From: Acidithiobacillus montserratensis
GTDB lineage: Bacteria; Pseudomonadota; Gammaproteobacteria; Acidithiobacillales; Acidithiobacillaceae
Assembly (NCBI RefSeq): GCF_018853465.1
Contig: NZ_JABBOU010000041.1
Location: 1-64,000, forward strand
Direction of reading: 5' to 3'
Length of the DNA: 64,000 nucleotides
Both the position numbers and the translations under genes were made by a program. Positions within the stretch are counted from its first letter, which is position 1. Every line of letters starts with the position of its first letter. Under the pieces are notes generated by a model. The model was not told the DNA's origin. It ran no database searches and saw only the letters and a list, made by a program, of their open reading frames with translations. This document shows positions 45,585 to 54,640 of this stretch, in pieces.

Positions 45585-46712
45585 TTATTCTCGTTGATCC
45601 AGTTCTGCCGGCACCGACCAGGTTTCCGGCAATGGGGGATACTGCTGCGGGGTAGCAACCCGCAGTTGATATAAATAGGCGAGAAGTTCTGCGACTGCCC
45701 GATACAAGCTGGCAGGAATTTCCTGTTCCAGCTCGACATGATGATAGAGCGCGCGGGCCAGCGGCGGGGCCTCGACTATCGGAATATGATGCTCAGCGGC
45801 AATTTCTCGAATTCTGGCGGCAACGTGATCCATACCCTTGGCGAGCAGCAGCGGGGCGCGTTGCTCTCCTTCCTTATAGCGCAAAGCCACCGCATAATGG
45901 GTTGGATTGGTCACAATCACATCCGCTTTGGGAATGGCCGCCATCATCCGCCGCCGCGCCATCTCGCGCTGCATGGCGCGTACCTTGGATTTGATTTCGG
46001 GATTACCATCGGATTCTTTCATTTCATCCTTGATTTCCTGATGGGACATTTTCAACTTTTGATTCAGTGTCCAGATCTGGAAAGGCACATCAAATACCAC
46101 AATCAGCAGAGTGGTCGCAGACAGAATCAAAAATATCAGCCCGCTCATATGCATCAACTGCAAAAGCGCCTGATCGGGCGTTTCCTGTAACAACCCGAAC
46201 AGCGCATGGCGCTGGGCCCACAGCAAGGTCACGCCAAAACCGCCGATAACTACCGTTTTCAGAACCGCTTTGACGAGTTCCAAGGCACCATGTTTGGAGA
46301 TGATTTTTTGCAGGCCACTGATGGGGTCCAGCTTGGTAAAATCCGGTATCAAAGACTGGGTACTGAACACCCAACCACCCACCATCAATCCTGCTGCCAG
46401 CACCGCCACCATCAAAATCAGGAAATACGGCAAGGCCATCCAGGTGGCCATCATCAACATGCGTGCAAAATGCCGGAGTAAATCGCTGGTATCGGTCATT
46501 TCCGGCGTAGACAAATGCAGACCGGCATATAAAAAAGCCATAAGACTCTGATATATATGATCAGCAAAGCCATAGAACAGACTTGCGGAAACCAGCAGCA
46601 AGGCACTGGTGGATAATTCCCGGGAGCGCGCCACCTGCCCTTTTTTACGGGCATCCTCCTGGCGCTTCGGCGTCGCCGCTTCTGTTCGTTCCTGGGCGTT
46701 TTCTTCTGCCAT
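45585..46712 (-). CDS. flhB: Flagellar export switch protein FlhB
   Basis: An inner-membrane export component that switches from rod/hook to filament substrates after self-cleavage. The 375 residues have the N-terminal EERTEAATPKR-like start (ENAQERTEAATPKRQEDARK), four helices between about 30 and 210, and the cleavage motif NPTH at 269-272. The C-terminal domain matches the small FhlB protein encoded at 17280, so this genome carries two forms of that domain. Confidence 0.97.
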   Translation of the reverse strand: MAEENAQERTEAATPKRQEDARKKGQVARSRELSTSALLLVSASLFYGFADHIYQSLMAFLYAGLHLSTPEMTDTSDLLRHFARMLMMATWMALPYFLILMVAVLAAGLMVGGWVFSTQSLIPDFTKLDPISGLQKIISKHGALELVKAVLKTVVIGGFGVTLLWAQRHALFGLLQETPDQALLQLMHMSGLIFLILSATTLLIVVFDVPFQIWTLNQKLKMSHQEIKDEMKESDGNPEIKSKVRAMQREMARRRMMAAIPKADVIVTNPTHYAVALRYKEGEQRAPLLLAKGMDHVAARIREIAAEHHIPIVEAPPLARALYHHVELEQEIPASLYRAVAELLAYLYQLRVATPQQYPPLPETWSVPAELDQRE

Positions 46713-46737
46713 CAGAAAGCCCCTCGAATACAGATGC

Positions 46738-47529
46738 TCATGGTCGCGCCGCCATAAGCAGGGTCTTTCCGGCCACGTTCATGGACAAGTTGAGCAGATG
46801 TTCCACGAGCATCTGCATGGCCGGCATGAATATATATATGGCCAAGAGTCCCAGGCCCAATAACAGCGGAAAGCCAATTACGAAAATGTTCAGTTGCGGA
46901 GCGAGTTTGCCCAATATCCCCAGGGCAATATTCACCAAAATCAAAGTACCCAGTACCGGGGTGGAAATCGCCAGCCCCAGAGAAAATATGACTGCCCCCT
47001 CGCTGACCAGCAAGTGCCAGGCCGAGGGATTCAGGCTGAGCTGAGTGCTAACCGGTAATACCGTAAAGCTGCGCATCAAGGTCGCCAGCACCAATAATTG
47101 CCCATTCATGCCCATAAAAAGCAGCAAGACCAGCAAATTGAGAAAATTGGATAAAGTCGGCACTTGTACCCCGGTCGTGGGATCAAAAAAACTACTGAAA
47201 CCCAGGCCCATCTGCAAGCTGATGACTGAACCAGAAAACTGAATCACGCTGAAAATCAGGGTAATGGCAAAACCCAGAGCAAAGCCGATCAATAATTGCT
47301 GAATCAGCAATACCAGCCCTTCCCCACTGAGAAAATGCACGGCCGGCATAGCCGGAAGCGCCGGTGCAATCGCCACACTGATGAGTAGAGCCAGCCCGAC
47401 CCGGACCTGGACAGGGACCTGGGTAGCACTGAATACCGGCGCTGTAGTCAGCAAAGCCAAGACCCGGACGAAGGGCCAGAAGACCAGACCGATCCAGTGT
47501 TCCAGTTGCAGGCTGCTGAAATGAATCAT
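46738..47529 (-). CDS. fliR: Flagellar export protein FliR
   Basis: Forms the helical export gate core with FliP and FliQ. The 263 residues contain about six hydrophobic stretches, with RVLALLTTAPVFSATQVPVQVRVGLALLISVA, GFALGFAITLIFSVIQFSG and the GLGFSSFFDPTTGVQVP segment (first 20 of these are enough for family assignment). It overlaps fliQ by 4 bases and precedes flhB by 25 bases. Confidence 0.95.
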   Translation of the reverse strand: MIHFSSLQLEHWIGLVFWPFVRVLALLTTAPVFSATQVPVQVRVGLALLISVAIAPALPAMPAVHFLSGEGLVLLIQQLLIGFALGFAITLIFSVIQFSGSVISLQMGLGFSSFFDPTTGVQVPTLSNFLNLLVLLLFMGMNGQLLVLATLMRSFTVLPVSTQLSLNPSAWHLLVSEGAVIFSLGLAISTPVLGTLILVNIALGILGKLAPQLNIFVIGFPLLLGLGLLAIYIFMPAMQMLVEHLLNLSMNVAGKTLLMAARP

Positions 47530-47798
47530 TGGTCGATGAGATGGGGAATATCATGAAAAAGCTGGATGGTGTAATCCATCATCAAATGCAGCATCCAGGG
47601 CCCCAGAATCACCATGACCAGCCCCATGGCGACCACCTTCGGCACAAAACTCAAGGTCATTTCGTTGATTTGCGTGGCCGCCTGAAAAATGCTGACCAGC
47701 ACTCCGACCACCAGGGCGATACCCAACAGAGGGGCGGATAACAGCAGAGTCGTCCAGATGGCCTGTTGCCCTATATCGATGACGCTTTCGGGAGTCAT
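47526..47798 (-). CDS. fliQ: Flagellar export protein FliQ
   Basis: A 90-residue two-helix protein of the export gate. It starts TPESVIDIGQQAIWTTLLL, with PLLGIALVVGVLVSIFQAAT and QINEMTLSFVPKVVA between and within the helices, all typical. Its stop overlaps the fliR start by 4 bases, and it lies 9 bases after fliP. Confidence 0.95.
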   Translation of the reverse strand: MTPESVIDIGQQAIWTTLLLSAPLLGIALVVGVLVSIFQAATQINEMTLSFVPKVVAMGLVMVILGPWMLHLMMDYTIQLFHDIPHLIDQ

Positions 47799-47807
47799 GA
47801 CATTCTC

Positions 47808-48599
47808 CTAATGGATAAAGCTTTGTACCAGCGAACCAATCACCAGATCCCAGCCATTCACCAGTACAAACAACATCAGCTTAAATGGGAAGGAAATGGT
47901 GACCGGTGACAGCATCATCATCCCCATGGACATCAGCACCGCCGCCACCACCAGATCGATAATGACAAAAGGAATAAAAATCAAAAACCCGATCTGAAAG
48001 CCGGTTTTCAGCTCCGAGGTCACAAAAGCCGGAATCAGCAGAGTCATGGGCGTATCGGCTGGTGCCTGCAATTGTTTATGCCCAGAAAGCTTCACAAACA
48101 GGGCCAGATCATCGGGTCGGGTCTGGGAAAGCATGAAGGTGCGCAATGGCCCTTCGGCGCGCGACATAGCCTCGGTCAGATTGATCTGGTTTTTGGTGAG
48201 CGGTTGCAGGGCCTGGGTATTGAGTTGCTGAAAAACCGGGGCCATCACAAAAAAAGTCAAAAACAGAGATAGACCGACAATAATTTGACTGGGCGGCATC
48301 TGGGTAGAACCCAGAGCCTGCTTTAACAGGGACAAGACAATGATTATGCGGGTGAAAGCCGTCATCATCAGCAGCATGGCCGGCAAAAACACCAGCACGG
48401 TCATGAAAATCAAGGTTTGAATGCTGAGGCTGTACTCCGTGCCACCACCCGCCTGGGGAGTAGCGGTCAGTGCTGGCAAACCTGCTGCCAGGGCTATTCC
48501 GGGTAAGACAGCTAGTCCAGCGAGGAGGATTCCGACGACGTATTTTGTACGCCGGCCTTGATGTCCCCTGCGGGGCTGGGTGGGGTATTGGGGCTCCAT
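47808..48599 (-). CDS. fliP: Flagellar export protein FliP
   Basis: The pentameric core of the export gate. The 263 residues have a cleavable signal peptide after a basic start ([20 protein letters not shown]). Then come [40 protein letters not shown], and PTD-type features ending [20 protein letters not shown]. The start overlaps fliO by 88 bases. Both reading frames are well formed there, so this is a real overlap. Confidence 0.95.
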   Translation of the reverse strand: MEPQYPTQPRRGHQGRRTKYVVGILLAGLAVLPGIALAAGLPALTATPQAGGGTEYSLSIQTLIFMTVLVFLPAMLLMMTAFTRIIIVLSLLKQALGSTQMPPSQIIVGLSLFLTFFVMAPVFQQLNTQALQPLTKNQINLTEAMSRAEGPLRTFMLSQTRPDDLALFVKLSGHKQLQAPADTPMTLLIPAFVTSELKTGFQIGFLIFIPFVIIDLVVAAVLMSMGMMMLSPVTISFPFKLMLFVLVNGWDLVIGSLVQSFIH

Positions 48600-49072
48600 G
48601 ATCCTTGCTTGCGCCTCTCCATCGCTGTACGTAACCAGCTGGCAAAAGCCGTCGCTGATTGACGGGTGGTTTCGGGCAGCGGTGTCTCCAAAGCGTGCAA
48701 CAGGTGGATACCTGTCGGGGTCACCCCAAGGAGCAATTGCTGCTCGCCAACCTGTACTAGCAAAAGGCGTTCCCGCGCACCCAATGGCAGGGAACTGATC
48801 ACCCGCAGTCCACCGGCAGCACTACCCAGAGAACCCGGCTGGAAGCGTTTGAGCATCCAGATCACCACGAAAAATATCGCTAAAACAAACACTAATGCCG
48901 CAAACAGTTGCATGATGGCCATCCAGGAAAAGGGACTGCCCGTTTCCATTGCCGGGGGAGTGCCCGCACAAGCAAAAGGGCTGACCACCGCCAAGAACCC
49001 GCCAGGCAGCCAAAATTTTGGCGCAGCTGCCGGGGAGAATTGGCGGCTGAATGGGATACCTGAATCGCTCAT
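48512..49072 (-). CDS. fliO: Flagellar export accessory protein FliO
   Basis: A small membrane protein that helps assemble FliP. The 186 residues show a short N-terminal extension, a membrane helix at about 50-72 ([20 protein letters not shown]), and the FliO domain with [20 protein letters not shown] and [15 protein letters not shown] soluble Ser/Thr-rich tail overlaps the fliP start. Its start overlaps fliN by 4 bases. Confidence 0.9.
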   Translation of the reverse strand: MSDSGIPFSRQFSPAAAPKFWLPGGFLAVVSPFACAGTPPAMETGSPFSWMAIMQLFAALVFVLAIFFVVIWMLKRFQPGSLGSAAGGLRVISSLPLGARERLLLVQVGEQQLLLGVTPTGIHLLHALETPLPETTRQSATAFASWLRTAMERRKQGSWSPNTPPSPAGDIKAGVQNTSSESSSLD

Positions 49073-49599
49073 CGCAATTTTTTGGCGCGCTCTGCAGGGC
49101 TGACAATATCGGTCAAACGAATACCAAATTTGTCATTGACCAGCACCACTTCGCCTTGCGCAATCAGATAACCGTTGACCAGTACATCCATGGGCTCGCC
49201 GGCGAGCCGCTCCAGCTCGACCACCGAACCCTGAGCCAACTGCAGCAGATTACGAATCTGGATTTTGGTTTTGCCTAATTCCACTGACAGGGTCACCGGA
49301 ATATCCAGAATCATGTCGAGATTTTGTGCCTGGGTACCGGCCGATCGAGAAACCTGTAACTCTGGCATGGGTACCGGTGTAGGCTTTCCTGAAGGCGCTT
49401 CAGAAAGTCCTGCAGCCTGTTCCGCATCAGCAGACTGGCCCACTTCGGGCTTGGGCATTTCGTCCTGAGGCTGTGGCGCTTCAGCAGCTTTCTGCTCACT
49501 CATTGCGGCTGCCCAATCGGCCATAATATCATCGGCCTGCTCGTTATCTACAGGCGCTGCGCCACTCTCTGTTGAGACTTCCTGTTCTTCGACCATCAT
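49069..49599 (-). CDS. fliN: Flagellar motor switch protein FliN
   Basis: A C-ring component. The 176 residues comprise an acidic, Ala/Glu/Pro-rich N-terminal half and a C-terminal SpoA domain (about 93-175) with ILDIPVTLSVELGKTKIQIR, GSVVELERLAGEPMDVLVNG and EVVLVNDKFGIRLTDIV. GGAGA lies before the ATG, which directly follows the fliM stop. Confidence 0.95.
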   Translation of the reverse strand: MMVEEQEVSTESGAAPVDNEQADDIMADWAAAMSEQKAAEAPQPQDEMPKPEVGQSADAEQAAGLSEAPSGKPTPVPMPELQVSRSAGTQAQNLDMILDIPVTLSVELGKTKIQIRNLLQLAQGSVVELERLAGEPMDVLVNGYLIAQGEVVLVNDKFGIRLTDIVSPAERAKKLR

Positions 49600-50613
49600 T
49601 CAGTTCTCCATGGCCGCCATGGCCGCCTGCCCGGCGAGCATTTCCGGGCATAATTGTTTTTCTACCTGCACGGCCACCTTGCCGTTTGAAACGCCGTATT
49701 TTCCTGAAAACACCGGAATACCATCCACCTGGGCATAAACCGCTTCGGGCATTTCCACCGGAATGATGTCGCCATCACGCAAAGCCAATAATTGCCGAAG
49801 CGTGAGTTGGGTTTGCAGGAATTGTACTTCCACAACCAGTGACGCCTCCTGCATTTCATCCTGCAAGGACTGCACCCAACGACGGTCAATTTCCGAACGA
49901 TCAGCGGTGGTTCCGGCAGTCAACTGATCACGCACCGGTTCTACCATGCCATAAGGCAGACAAATCTCGAAAGTACCGCTCCCTGATTCCAGTTCCACAT
50001 TGAAGGTGCTGACAATAACCACTTCTGTCGGTGTAGCAATACTGACAAATTGCGGGTTGACTTCTGAACGGTTCAACTCGGGTTGTAATTCTATCACGGG
50101 TGTCCAGGCATTTTTGAAGTCCTTGAAAGCCAGATCCAGAAGCCTTTTGATGATGCGCTGTTCCAAGGGGGTAAATTCTCGCCCTTCAATCCGCGCATGA
50201 AAACGTCCATCTCCCCCGAAATAATTGTCCACCACAGCAAAAATCAGGCGCGGATCAAATACAAATAATCCTGAACCACGCAGCGGTTTGATTTGGACAA
50301 TATTGATATTACTGGGAACCACCAGCCGACGAATAAATTCACTATATTTGATGAGGCGTACGGGACCCACCGATATTTCTGCGGTGCGCCGCAAAAAATT
50401 GAACAGGCTGACCCGAAATAGCCGGGCAAAGCGCTCATTGACCACTTCCAGGGTCGGCATACGCCCACGCACAATGCGATCCTGATTGGCCAGATCGTAA
50501 GGACGCACACCACCAGGCTCGGGCTCCGGTTCCGGCTGAGTGTCGACATCACCATCTGCCATGCCCTTGAAAAGAGCATCCACTTCATCCTGAGAAAGAA
50601 TATCCTGTGCCAT
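49600..50613 (-). CDS. fliM: Flagellar motor switch protein FliM
   Basis: Binds CheY-P and transmits reversal to the rotor. The 337 residues have the N-terminal CheY-binding motif LSQDEVDALFKG (6-17), a Glu/Pro linker, the middle CheC-like domain (MPTLEVVNERFARLFRVSLF, then FGGDGRFHARIEGREFTPLE) and a C-terminal SpoA domain. It follows fliK by 38 bases. No fliL lies between them. Confidence 0.97.
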   Translation of the reverse strand: MAQDILSQDEVDALFKGMADGDVDTQPEPEPEPGGVRPYDLANQDRIVRGRMPTLEVVNERFARLFRVSLFNFLRRTAEISVGPVRLIKYSEFIRRLVVPSNINIVQIKPLRGSGLFVFDPRLIFAVVDNYFGGDGRFHARIEGREFTPLEQRIIKRLLDLAFKDFKNAWTPVIELQPELNRSEVNPQFVSIATPTEVVIVSTFNVELESGSGTFEICLPYGMVEPVRDQLTAGTTADRSEIDRRWVQSLQDEMQEASLVVEVQFLQTQLTLRQLLALRDGDIIPVEMPEAVYAQVDGIPVFSGKYGVSNGKVAVQVEKQLCPEMLAGQAAMAAMEN

Positions 50614-50643
50614 AGCGTCACCGTATAGGGAGTATCAGGACAT

Positions 50644-50659
50644 TGCAAGAATCATGCAA
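50644..50659 (-). promoter_or_regulatory. Weak sigma-54-like element before fliM
   Basis: On the minus strand TTGCATGATTCTTGCA resembles a sigma-54 promoter in spacing and in its -12 half, but the invariant -24 GG reads TG. It overlaps the fliK stop, 30 bases before fliM. It may be inactive or a chance palindrome (TTGCA...TGCAA). Confidence 0.25.
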
Positions 50660-52010
50660 AAGCGTTGATCAGACCGAGCTGCACCCTGAGCATGGCCAGA
50701 GCAGCGGGACTGTCCCCGGCTTCCGTCAGCGTTTTGACGGATGTCGTCGAAGCGGGCTTATTTTTTGAAAAATAGCGCCCCCCTCCATCGGCACCGACAT
50801 TGGTCTGCCCGAGGCTCATTCCGGCCGCAGCAAAACTCTGCTGCAACTGGGGAATGGCATTACTTATGGCCTGCAACACCTCAGGATGGGGAGAAAGAAA
50901 AGTCGCATTCGCTTGCCCGTTAGCCTGGATGTCCAGATGTACTTCCAGCGGACCCAGATGGGGAGGATTCAGTTGCAGCTTGGCCTGCTGAATGTCCTGC
51001 CCAAGCAGCCATTGGACCTGCTGTCCGAGCGCTTCTCCCCATTGTGGATTTGCTCCCAGCGGAGTCGCAAGCACCTGTCCGGGGCTACTGGGTGTGACAT
51101 TATTGGGGAGCATTCCTGTCAGCAAGGTTGGAGGGTTATTTTGCGATAGACTGCTGACCGACTCAGCGGCATATTTAGGCAGCCCATGGTTTGCATCAAG
51201 CAATAAGTTATTGTTGATCGTAGCTGGGACGCTGCTCTGCTTTGCGGACACTGCGGTGACCAGATCATGCAGCAGATTTTGCGGCAGGTGTCCCGTATCC
51301 CCGGGCGACAGGCCACCCTGCCTGCTTGTGTGCGCCGCCGCATCCGACGCCTTTCCATCATGCGCCATGACATCCGTTTGGAGATGGAGCAGCGGGCTAT
51401 TTGGGGATACCGGCTTTTCAGCACTCCCGTATGTTACCAAAAAACCTTTAGACAATGCCGGAGACTCTGAGGACGGAGCAAGACCAGGATTGACCGGTGG
51501 ATTCGTGACCACATTCACCGGCACAGGAGCCGGCAAGGGTATGGCTAGCCCGGGAAGCAGGCTGCTGAGCAGGTCTTCCGGCGCCTGTGCGGAGATGTCC
51601 TTTTTCCTGGCGCTGTCAGAGTGAGTTTTGCTTTGATTCTGTTCCGACTTACTCAGTACTGCTTGCGGCATGTTTTTGCCGCCTGCTGAACCCATTGCTG
51701 CAGCTGCATCGCCGGGCAAGGTGTCAGCAGCAGGCTGAAGCTTGGTGGATCCTGCAAGACGCGCATCAGGACCGGCGGCGCTGCCTGGCGTATTTTGGTG
51801 CTGCGCTTCCCGGGATTGCTGCTTGGCCATGACCGCCGCAAACGCAGCATGCCCCTGGTTTTCCTGACTTGTAGAGCCGGCAAGCGTTTGGGCAGCAGAC
51901 GGGGCAGCAGGATGAGCCACAGATTGTGCCACACTACGGGAAGACTGGCTCCCCGGACCGGGTATGGTATTTGTTGAAGGCGTAGGGCTAACAATGCTGA
52001 CGGCAGTCAT
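50652..52010 (-). CDS. fliK: Flagellar hook-length control protein FliK
   Basis: Measures hook length and signals FlhB to switch substrates. The 452 residues are mostly low-complexity Ser/Ala/Pro/Gln sequence. The C-terminal domain (about 315-420) is conserved: WGEALGQQVQWLLGQDIQQA, LQLNPPHLGPLEVHLDIQ and FLSPHPEVLQAISNAIPQL. GAGGAT lies 8 bases before the ATG at 52010. It sits between fliJ and fliM as usual. A second, divergent FliK-like protein is encoded at 17530. Confidence 0.92.
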   Translation of the reverse strand: MTAVSIVSPTPSTNTIPGPGSQSSRSVAQSVAHPAAPSAAQTLAGSTSQENQGHAAFAAVMAKQQSREAQHQNTPGSAAGPDARLAGSTKLQPAADTLPGDAAAAMGSAGGKNMPQAVLSKSEQNQSKTHSDSARKKDISAQAPEDLLSSLLPGLAIPLPAPVPVNVVTNPPVNPGLAPSSESPALSKGFLVTYGSAEKPVSPNSPLLHLQTDVMAHDGKASDAAAHTSRQGGLSPGDTGHLPQNLLHDLVTAVSAKQSSVPATINNNLLLDANHGLPKYAAESVSSLSQNNPPTLLTGMLPNNVTPSSPGQVLATPLGANPQWGEALGQQVQWLLGQDIQQAKLQLNPPHLGPLEVHLDIQANGQANATFLSPHPEVLQAISNAIPQLQQSFAAAGMSLGQTNVGADGGGRYFSKNKPASTTSVKTLTEAGDSPAALAMLRVQLGLINAFA

Positions 52011-52050
52011 CCGGATCAATCCTCAGTATATGAACCTCAGTAGACAAGCA

Positions 52051-52067
52051 AGCAAATTTCACACCAG
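52051..52067 (-). promoter_or_regulatory. Candidate sigma-54 promoter before fliK
   Basis: On the minus strand CTGGTGTGAAATTTGCT has GG at 52065-52064 and GC at 52053-52052, ten bases apart, with an exact TTGCT half. The -24 half matches only in TGG. It lies in the 58-base gap between fliJ and fliK, about 40 bases before the start codon. Confidence 0.5.
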
Positions 52068-52068
52068 A

Positions 52069-52509
52069 TCATCGAAGAACGGGGCGACGCTGTGCCCATT
52101 CATCCAGCTCTTTCTGAATCTTGCGCAGTTCTTGATCTTGCTGTTCTACTTCCAGCCTTTTTGCCAAGGCTGCAAAGCCCTTTTCCCGAACCCGGGCCGA
52201 TGCCCACTCTGCGTGCAACTGGGCAACACTCTGCTGCTGACGCAACACATTGTCTCTTTGAATGTGCAGCACCTGTTCCAGTTGACGAATGAAATTCCGG
52301 GTATCCAGGGCCTGGGACCCCAAAATACCGGAGGCTTCTGCTGCTATCGCCTGACTGCGGTACTGGAGCAGATAATTATCCAGCAACTGCATTTTCTGCT
52401 CAATTTCCTGGAGCAATTTGCGCTGTTTTCCGAGGCGAATGGCCAACTCTTTTTGCTTTTTATCGGCGTCCTCCCGCAAAAACGACAGAACATTCTGACG
52501 ACTCATCAT
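52069..52509 (-). CDS. fliJ: Flagellar export chaperone FliJ
   Basis: A coiled-coil protein linking the FliI ATPase to FlhA. The 146 residues are almost wholly helical and charged (KKQKELAIRLGKQRKLLQEI; RKIQKELDEWAQRR), as in the family. The ATG at 52509 was chosen because GAAGG lies 8 bases upstream; a TTG just before and another ATG just after are also in frame. It follows fliI with a gap of a few bases. Confidence 0.9.
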   Translation of the reverse strand: MMSRQNVLSFLREDADKKQKELAIRLGKQRKLLQEIEQKMQLLDNYLLQYRSQAIAAEASGILGSQALDTRNFIRQLEQVLHIQRDNVLRQQQSVAQLHAEWASARVREKGFAALAKRLEVEQQDQELRKIQKELDEWAQRRPVLR

Positions 52510-52513
52510 CAAT

Positions 52514-53881
52514 CTAACCTTCTTCCATGTAAGGCAACATCAATTGCGCCAGCTGTGTCTGGCTATCTGCCAAGGCTACTGACTGCTGCTGATTCTGCCG
52601 GAGAAATCCCAGAATAGCAGGATAAGCACGCACCGCCTGATCCAGAACGGGATCCATGCCCGGCGTATAAGCCCCCACGGCCATCAGATCCTGGTGTTCC
52701 CGATACCGGTTGTAGAGACGCTTCAAGCGATGCAACTGTTGAATCTGCGGCTGGGAAACAATGTTCGGCATAACCCGACTGATGGAGGCCTCCAGATCAA
52801 TAGCCGGATAATGCCCCTGTTCGGCCAGACTCCGCGACAAGACCAGATGACCGTCGAGCACCGCCCGGGCGTTATCGGCAATGGGGTCCTGCTGATCATC
52901 CCCCTCCATCAGTACCGTATAAAACGCCGTAATACTGCCTCCACCCACCGGCCCGTTACCGGCCCTTTCCACCAGGGCCGGTAAGCGTGCGAAGACAGAG
53001 GGCGGATAGCCGCGCACGGCGGGAGGTTCCCCCACTGCGAGGGCAATTTCACGCTGGGCCATGGCATAGCGGGTCAGCGAATCCATGAGCAACAACACAT
53101 GCTTGCCCTGATTGCGGAAATATTCGGCAATGGCCGTGGCCAGATGAGCACCGCGAATGCGCGTCAAGGCAGGAACGTCGGCAGGTGCAGCCACCACCAC
53201 AGCCCGACTCAAACCCTGGGCACCCAGAATATCCTCAATAAACTCTTTTACTTCCCGGCCGCGTTCGCCAATCAACCCGACGACGATGACATCGGCTTCG
53301 GTATTGCGTGCCATCATGCCCAGTAATACGCTTTTACCCACTCCACTACCGGCAAACAGACCCATGCGCGCACCGCGACCAATGGTAAACAGGGCATTGA
53401 TGGCCCGCACTCCCACATCCAGCGTACGGGTTACCGGAGCGCGCTGCATGGGATTGATGGTCACGCCCAAAAGAGGAACCCGGGTTTGTCCCGACACCGG
53501 TCCCAGATCATCGAGAAACTGCCCCTGACCATCCAGAACCCGGCCCAGCAAACGTTCGCTGACACTGGCCTGGGCTTCTCCAGACAGGGGCTGGACGCGA
53601 GCGCCAGGCCGGACGCCGTGCAAGTCGCCTGCCGCCATCAACTGGAGCTTTTCATTCTGGAAACCCACCACTTCTGCATCAATGCCGCGTTGATATGCGG
53701 CTTCGACACGGCAGCGTGTCCCCACGCTGGCATCAAAACCTTCGGCTTCCAAAACCAGACCGACCATGCGTACCAGCCTGCCACTGGGCAACAAATCTGG
53801 AAAAGCTTGCGGTAAACGTTGGGCGTAGGTATCCAGGTTATTACCCCAGAGTTTCTGGCGGTCAGCAAAACGCAGCATCAT
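52514..53881 (-). CDS. fliI: Flagellar export ATPase FliI
   Basis: A hexameric ATPase at the base of the export apparatus. The 455 residues show an F1-beta-like core with the Walker A LFAGSGVGKSVLLGMMARN, IVVGLIGERGREVKEFI, the Walker B VLLLMDSLTRYAMAQREIAL and the FYTVLMEGDD loop. Its ATG overlaps the fliH stop. Confidence 0.97.
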   Translation of the reverse strand: MMLRFADRQKLWGNNLDTYAQRLPQAFPDLLPSGRLVRMVGLVLEAEGFDASVGTRCRVEAAYQRGIDAEVVGFQNEKLQLMAAGDLHGVRPGARVQPLSGEAQASVSERLLGRVLDGQGQFLDDLGPVSGQTRVPLLGVTINPMQRAPVTRTLDVGVRAINALFTIGRGARMGLFAGSGVGKSVLLGMMARNTEADVIVVGLIGERGREVKEFIEDILGAQGLSRAVVVAAPADVPALTRIRGAHLATAIAEYFRNQGKHVLLLMDSLTRYAMAQREIALAVGEPPAVRGYPPSVFARLPALVERAGNGPVGGGSITAFYTVLMEGDDQQDPIADNARAVLDGHLVLSRSLAEQGHYPAIDLEASISRVMPNIVSQPQIQQLHRLKRLYNRYREHQDLMAVGAYTPGMDPVLDQAVRAYPAILGFLRQNQQQSVALADSQTQLAQLMLPYMEEG

Positions 53882-54627
53882 GCCGACATCTCTCCAAACA
53901 ACCGCTCCAGGACCAGACGCCAGCGGGTTTCCAGACGCAAATCCAGTTGCGTGGCAGCATGATCCAGTTCGCGATCCTGCCAGCGCCGGTCAGGTCTGGC
54001 GGTATTGTCATCGAGGCCAGCAGACAAAACGGCACCACCGCGTTCGATCTGGGCATCAGCAATCAGGGTGACTCCCTGATCGACCAGTTCCGGCATAAGG
54101 CGCTGCAGCATCTCCACATCATCGGGATGCATATGCAAATCCGGCCTGACACTGCGCAGCGGCACTGCCCGCAGGGCTTCACGCAATACCGGCAAGAGGA
54201 TTTCCGGGCGTAACTGCAACTCGTGGCGTAGTACCTGACGGGCTATTTCCAGGGACAGGGACAACAAAGACTGCTCCACGCTGCTATCCAAAGCCTGTAA
54301 GGGCGAAAAAAAACCGGCCAGGATATTTTGCAGCGCCCGTCTTTCCGCTTCTGCCCGGGCCAAGCCTTCGGCATAACCCTCCTCCCTGCCCTTCTGCTGC
54401 CCATGACGATAGCCCTGCTCCCAACCGGACTTCTCACTTTCTGCATAAAGGGCTTGCAGTTGCTCCGTAGTCGGCAAATTTACCGCAGCCACGCTCAGGG
54501 TTTCACCATTTTCCGGGACGACATCCTGAGTGGCCGCTTTATCGGAAGTCCCTCTTACCTCGGGTAACTGCCAGCGTTCTATACGGGCGGCACTGTCTCC
54601 GGAAATGATATCCGCACGATCCCTCAT
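53878..54627 (-). CDS. fliH: Flagellar export regulator FliH
   Basis: Binds and regulates FliI. The 249 residues contain the GxxxG-type helix with GYRHGQQKGREEGYAEGLARAE, and a C-terminal V/A-ATPase delta-like part (SLEIARQVLRHELQLRPEI, then RPDLHMHPDDVEMLQ and ERGGAVLSA). The ATG at 54627 follows the fliG stop by 13 bases; upstream in-frame codons fall inside fliG and were excluded. Confidence 0.92.
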   Translation of the reverse strand: MRDRADIISGDSAARIERWQLPEVRGTSDKAATQDVVPENGETLSVAAVNLPTTEQLQALYAESEKSGWEQGYRHGQQKGREEGYAEGLARAEAERRALQNILAGFFSPLQALDSSVEQSLLSLSLEIARQVLRHELQLRPEILLPVLREALRAVPLRSVRPDLHMHPDDVEMLQRLMPELVDQGVTLIADAQIERGGAVLSAGLDDNTARPDRRWQDRELDHAATQLDLRLETRWRLVLERLFGEMSA

Positions 54628-54640
54628 GGTTTCAGCCTGC

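Noticed and set aside
48512..48599. A frameshift between fliO and fliP
   Set aside because: The 88-base overlap looks odd, but both proteins have normal ends and starts, so two overlapping genes are the simpler reading.
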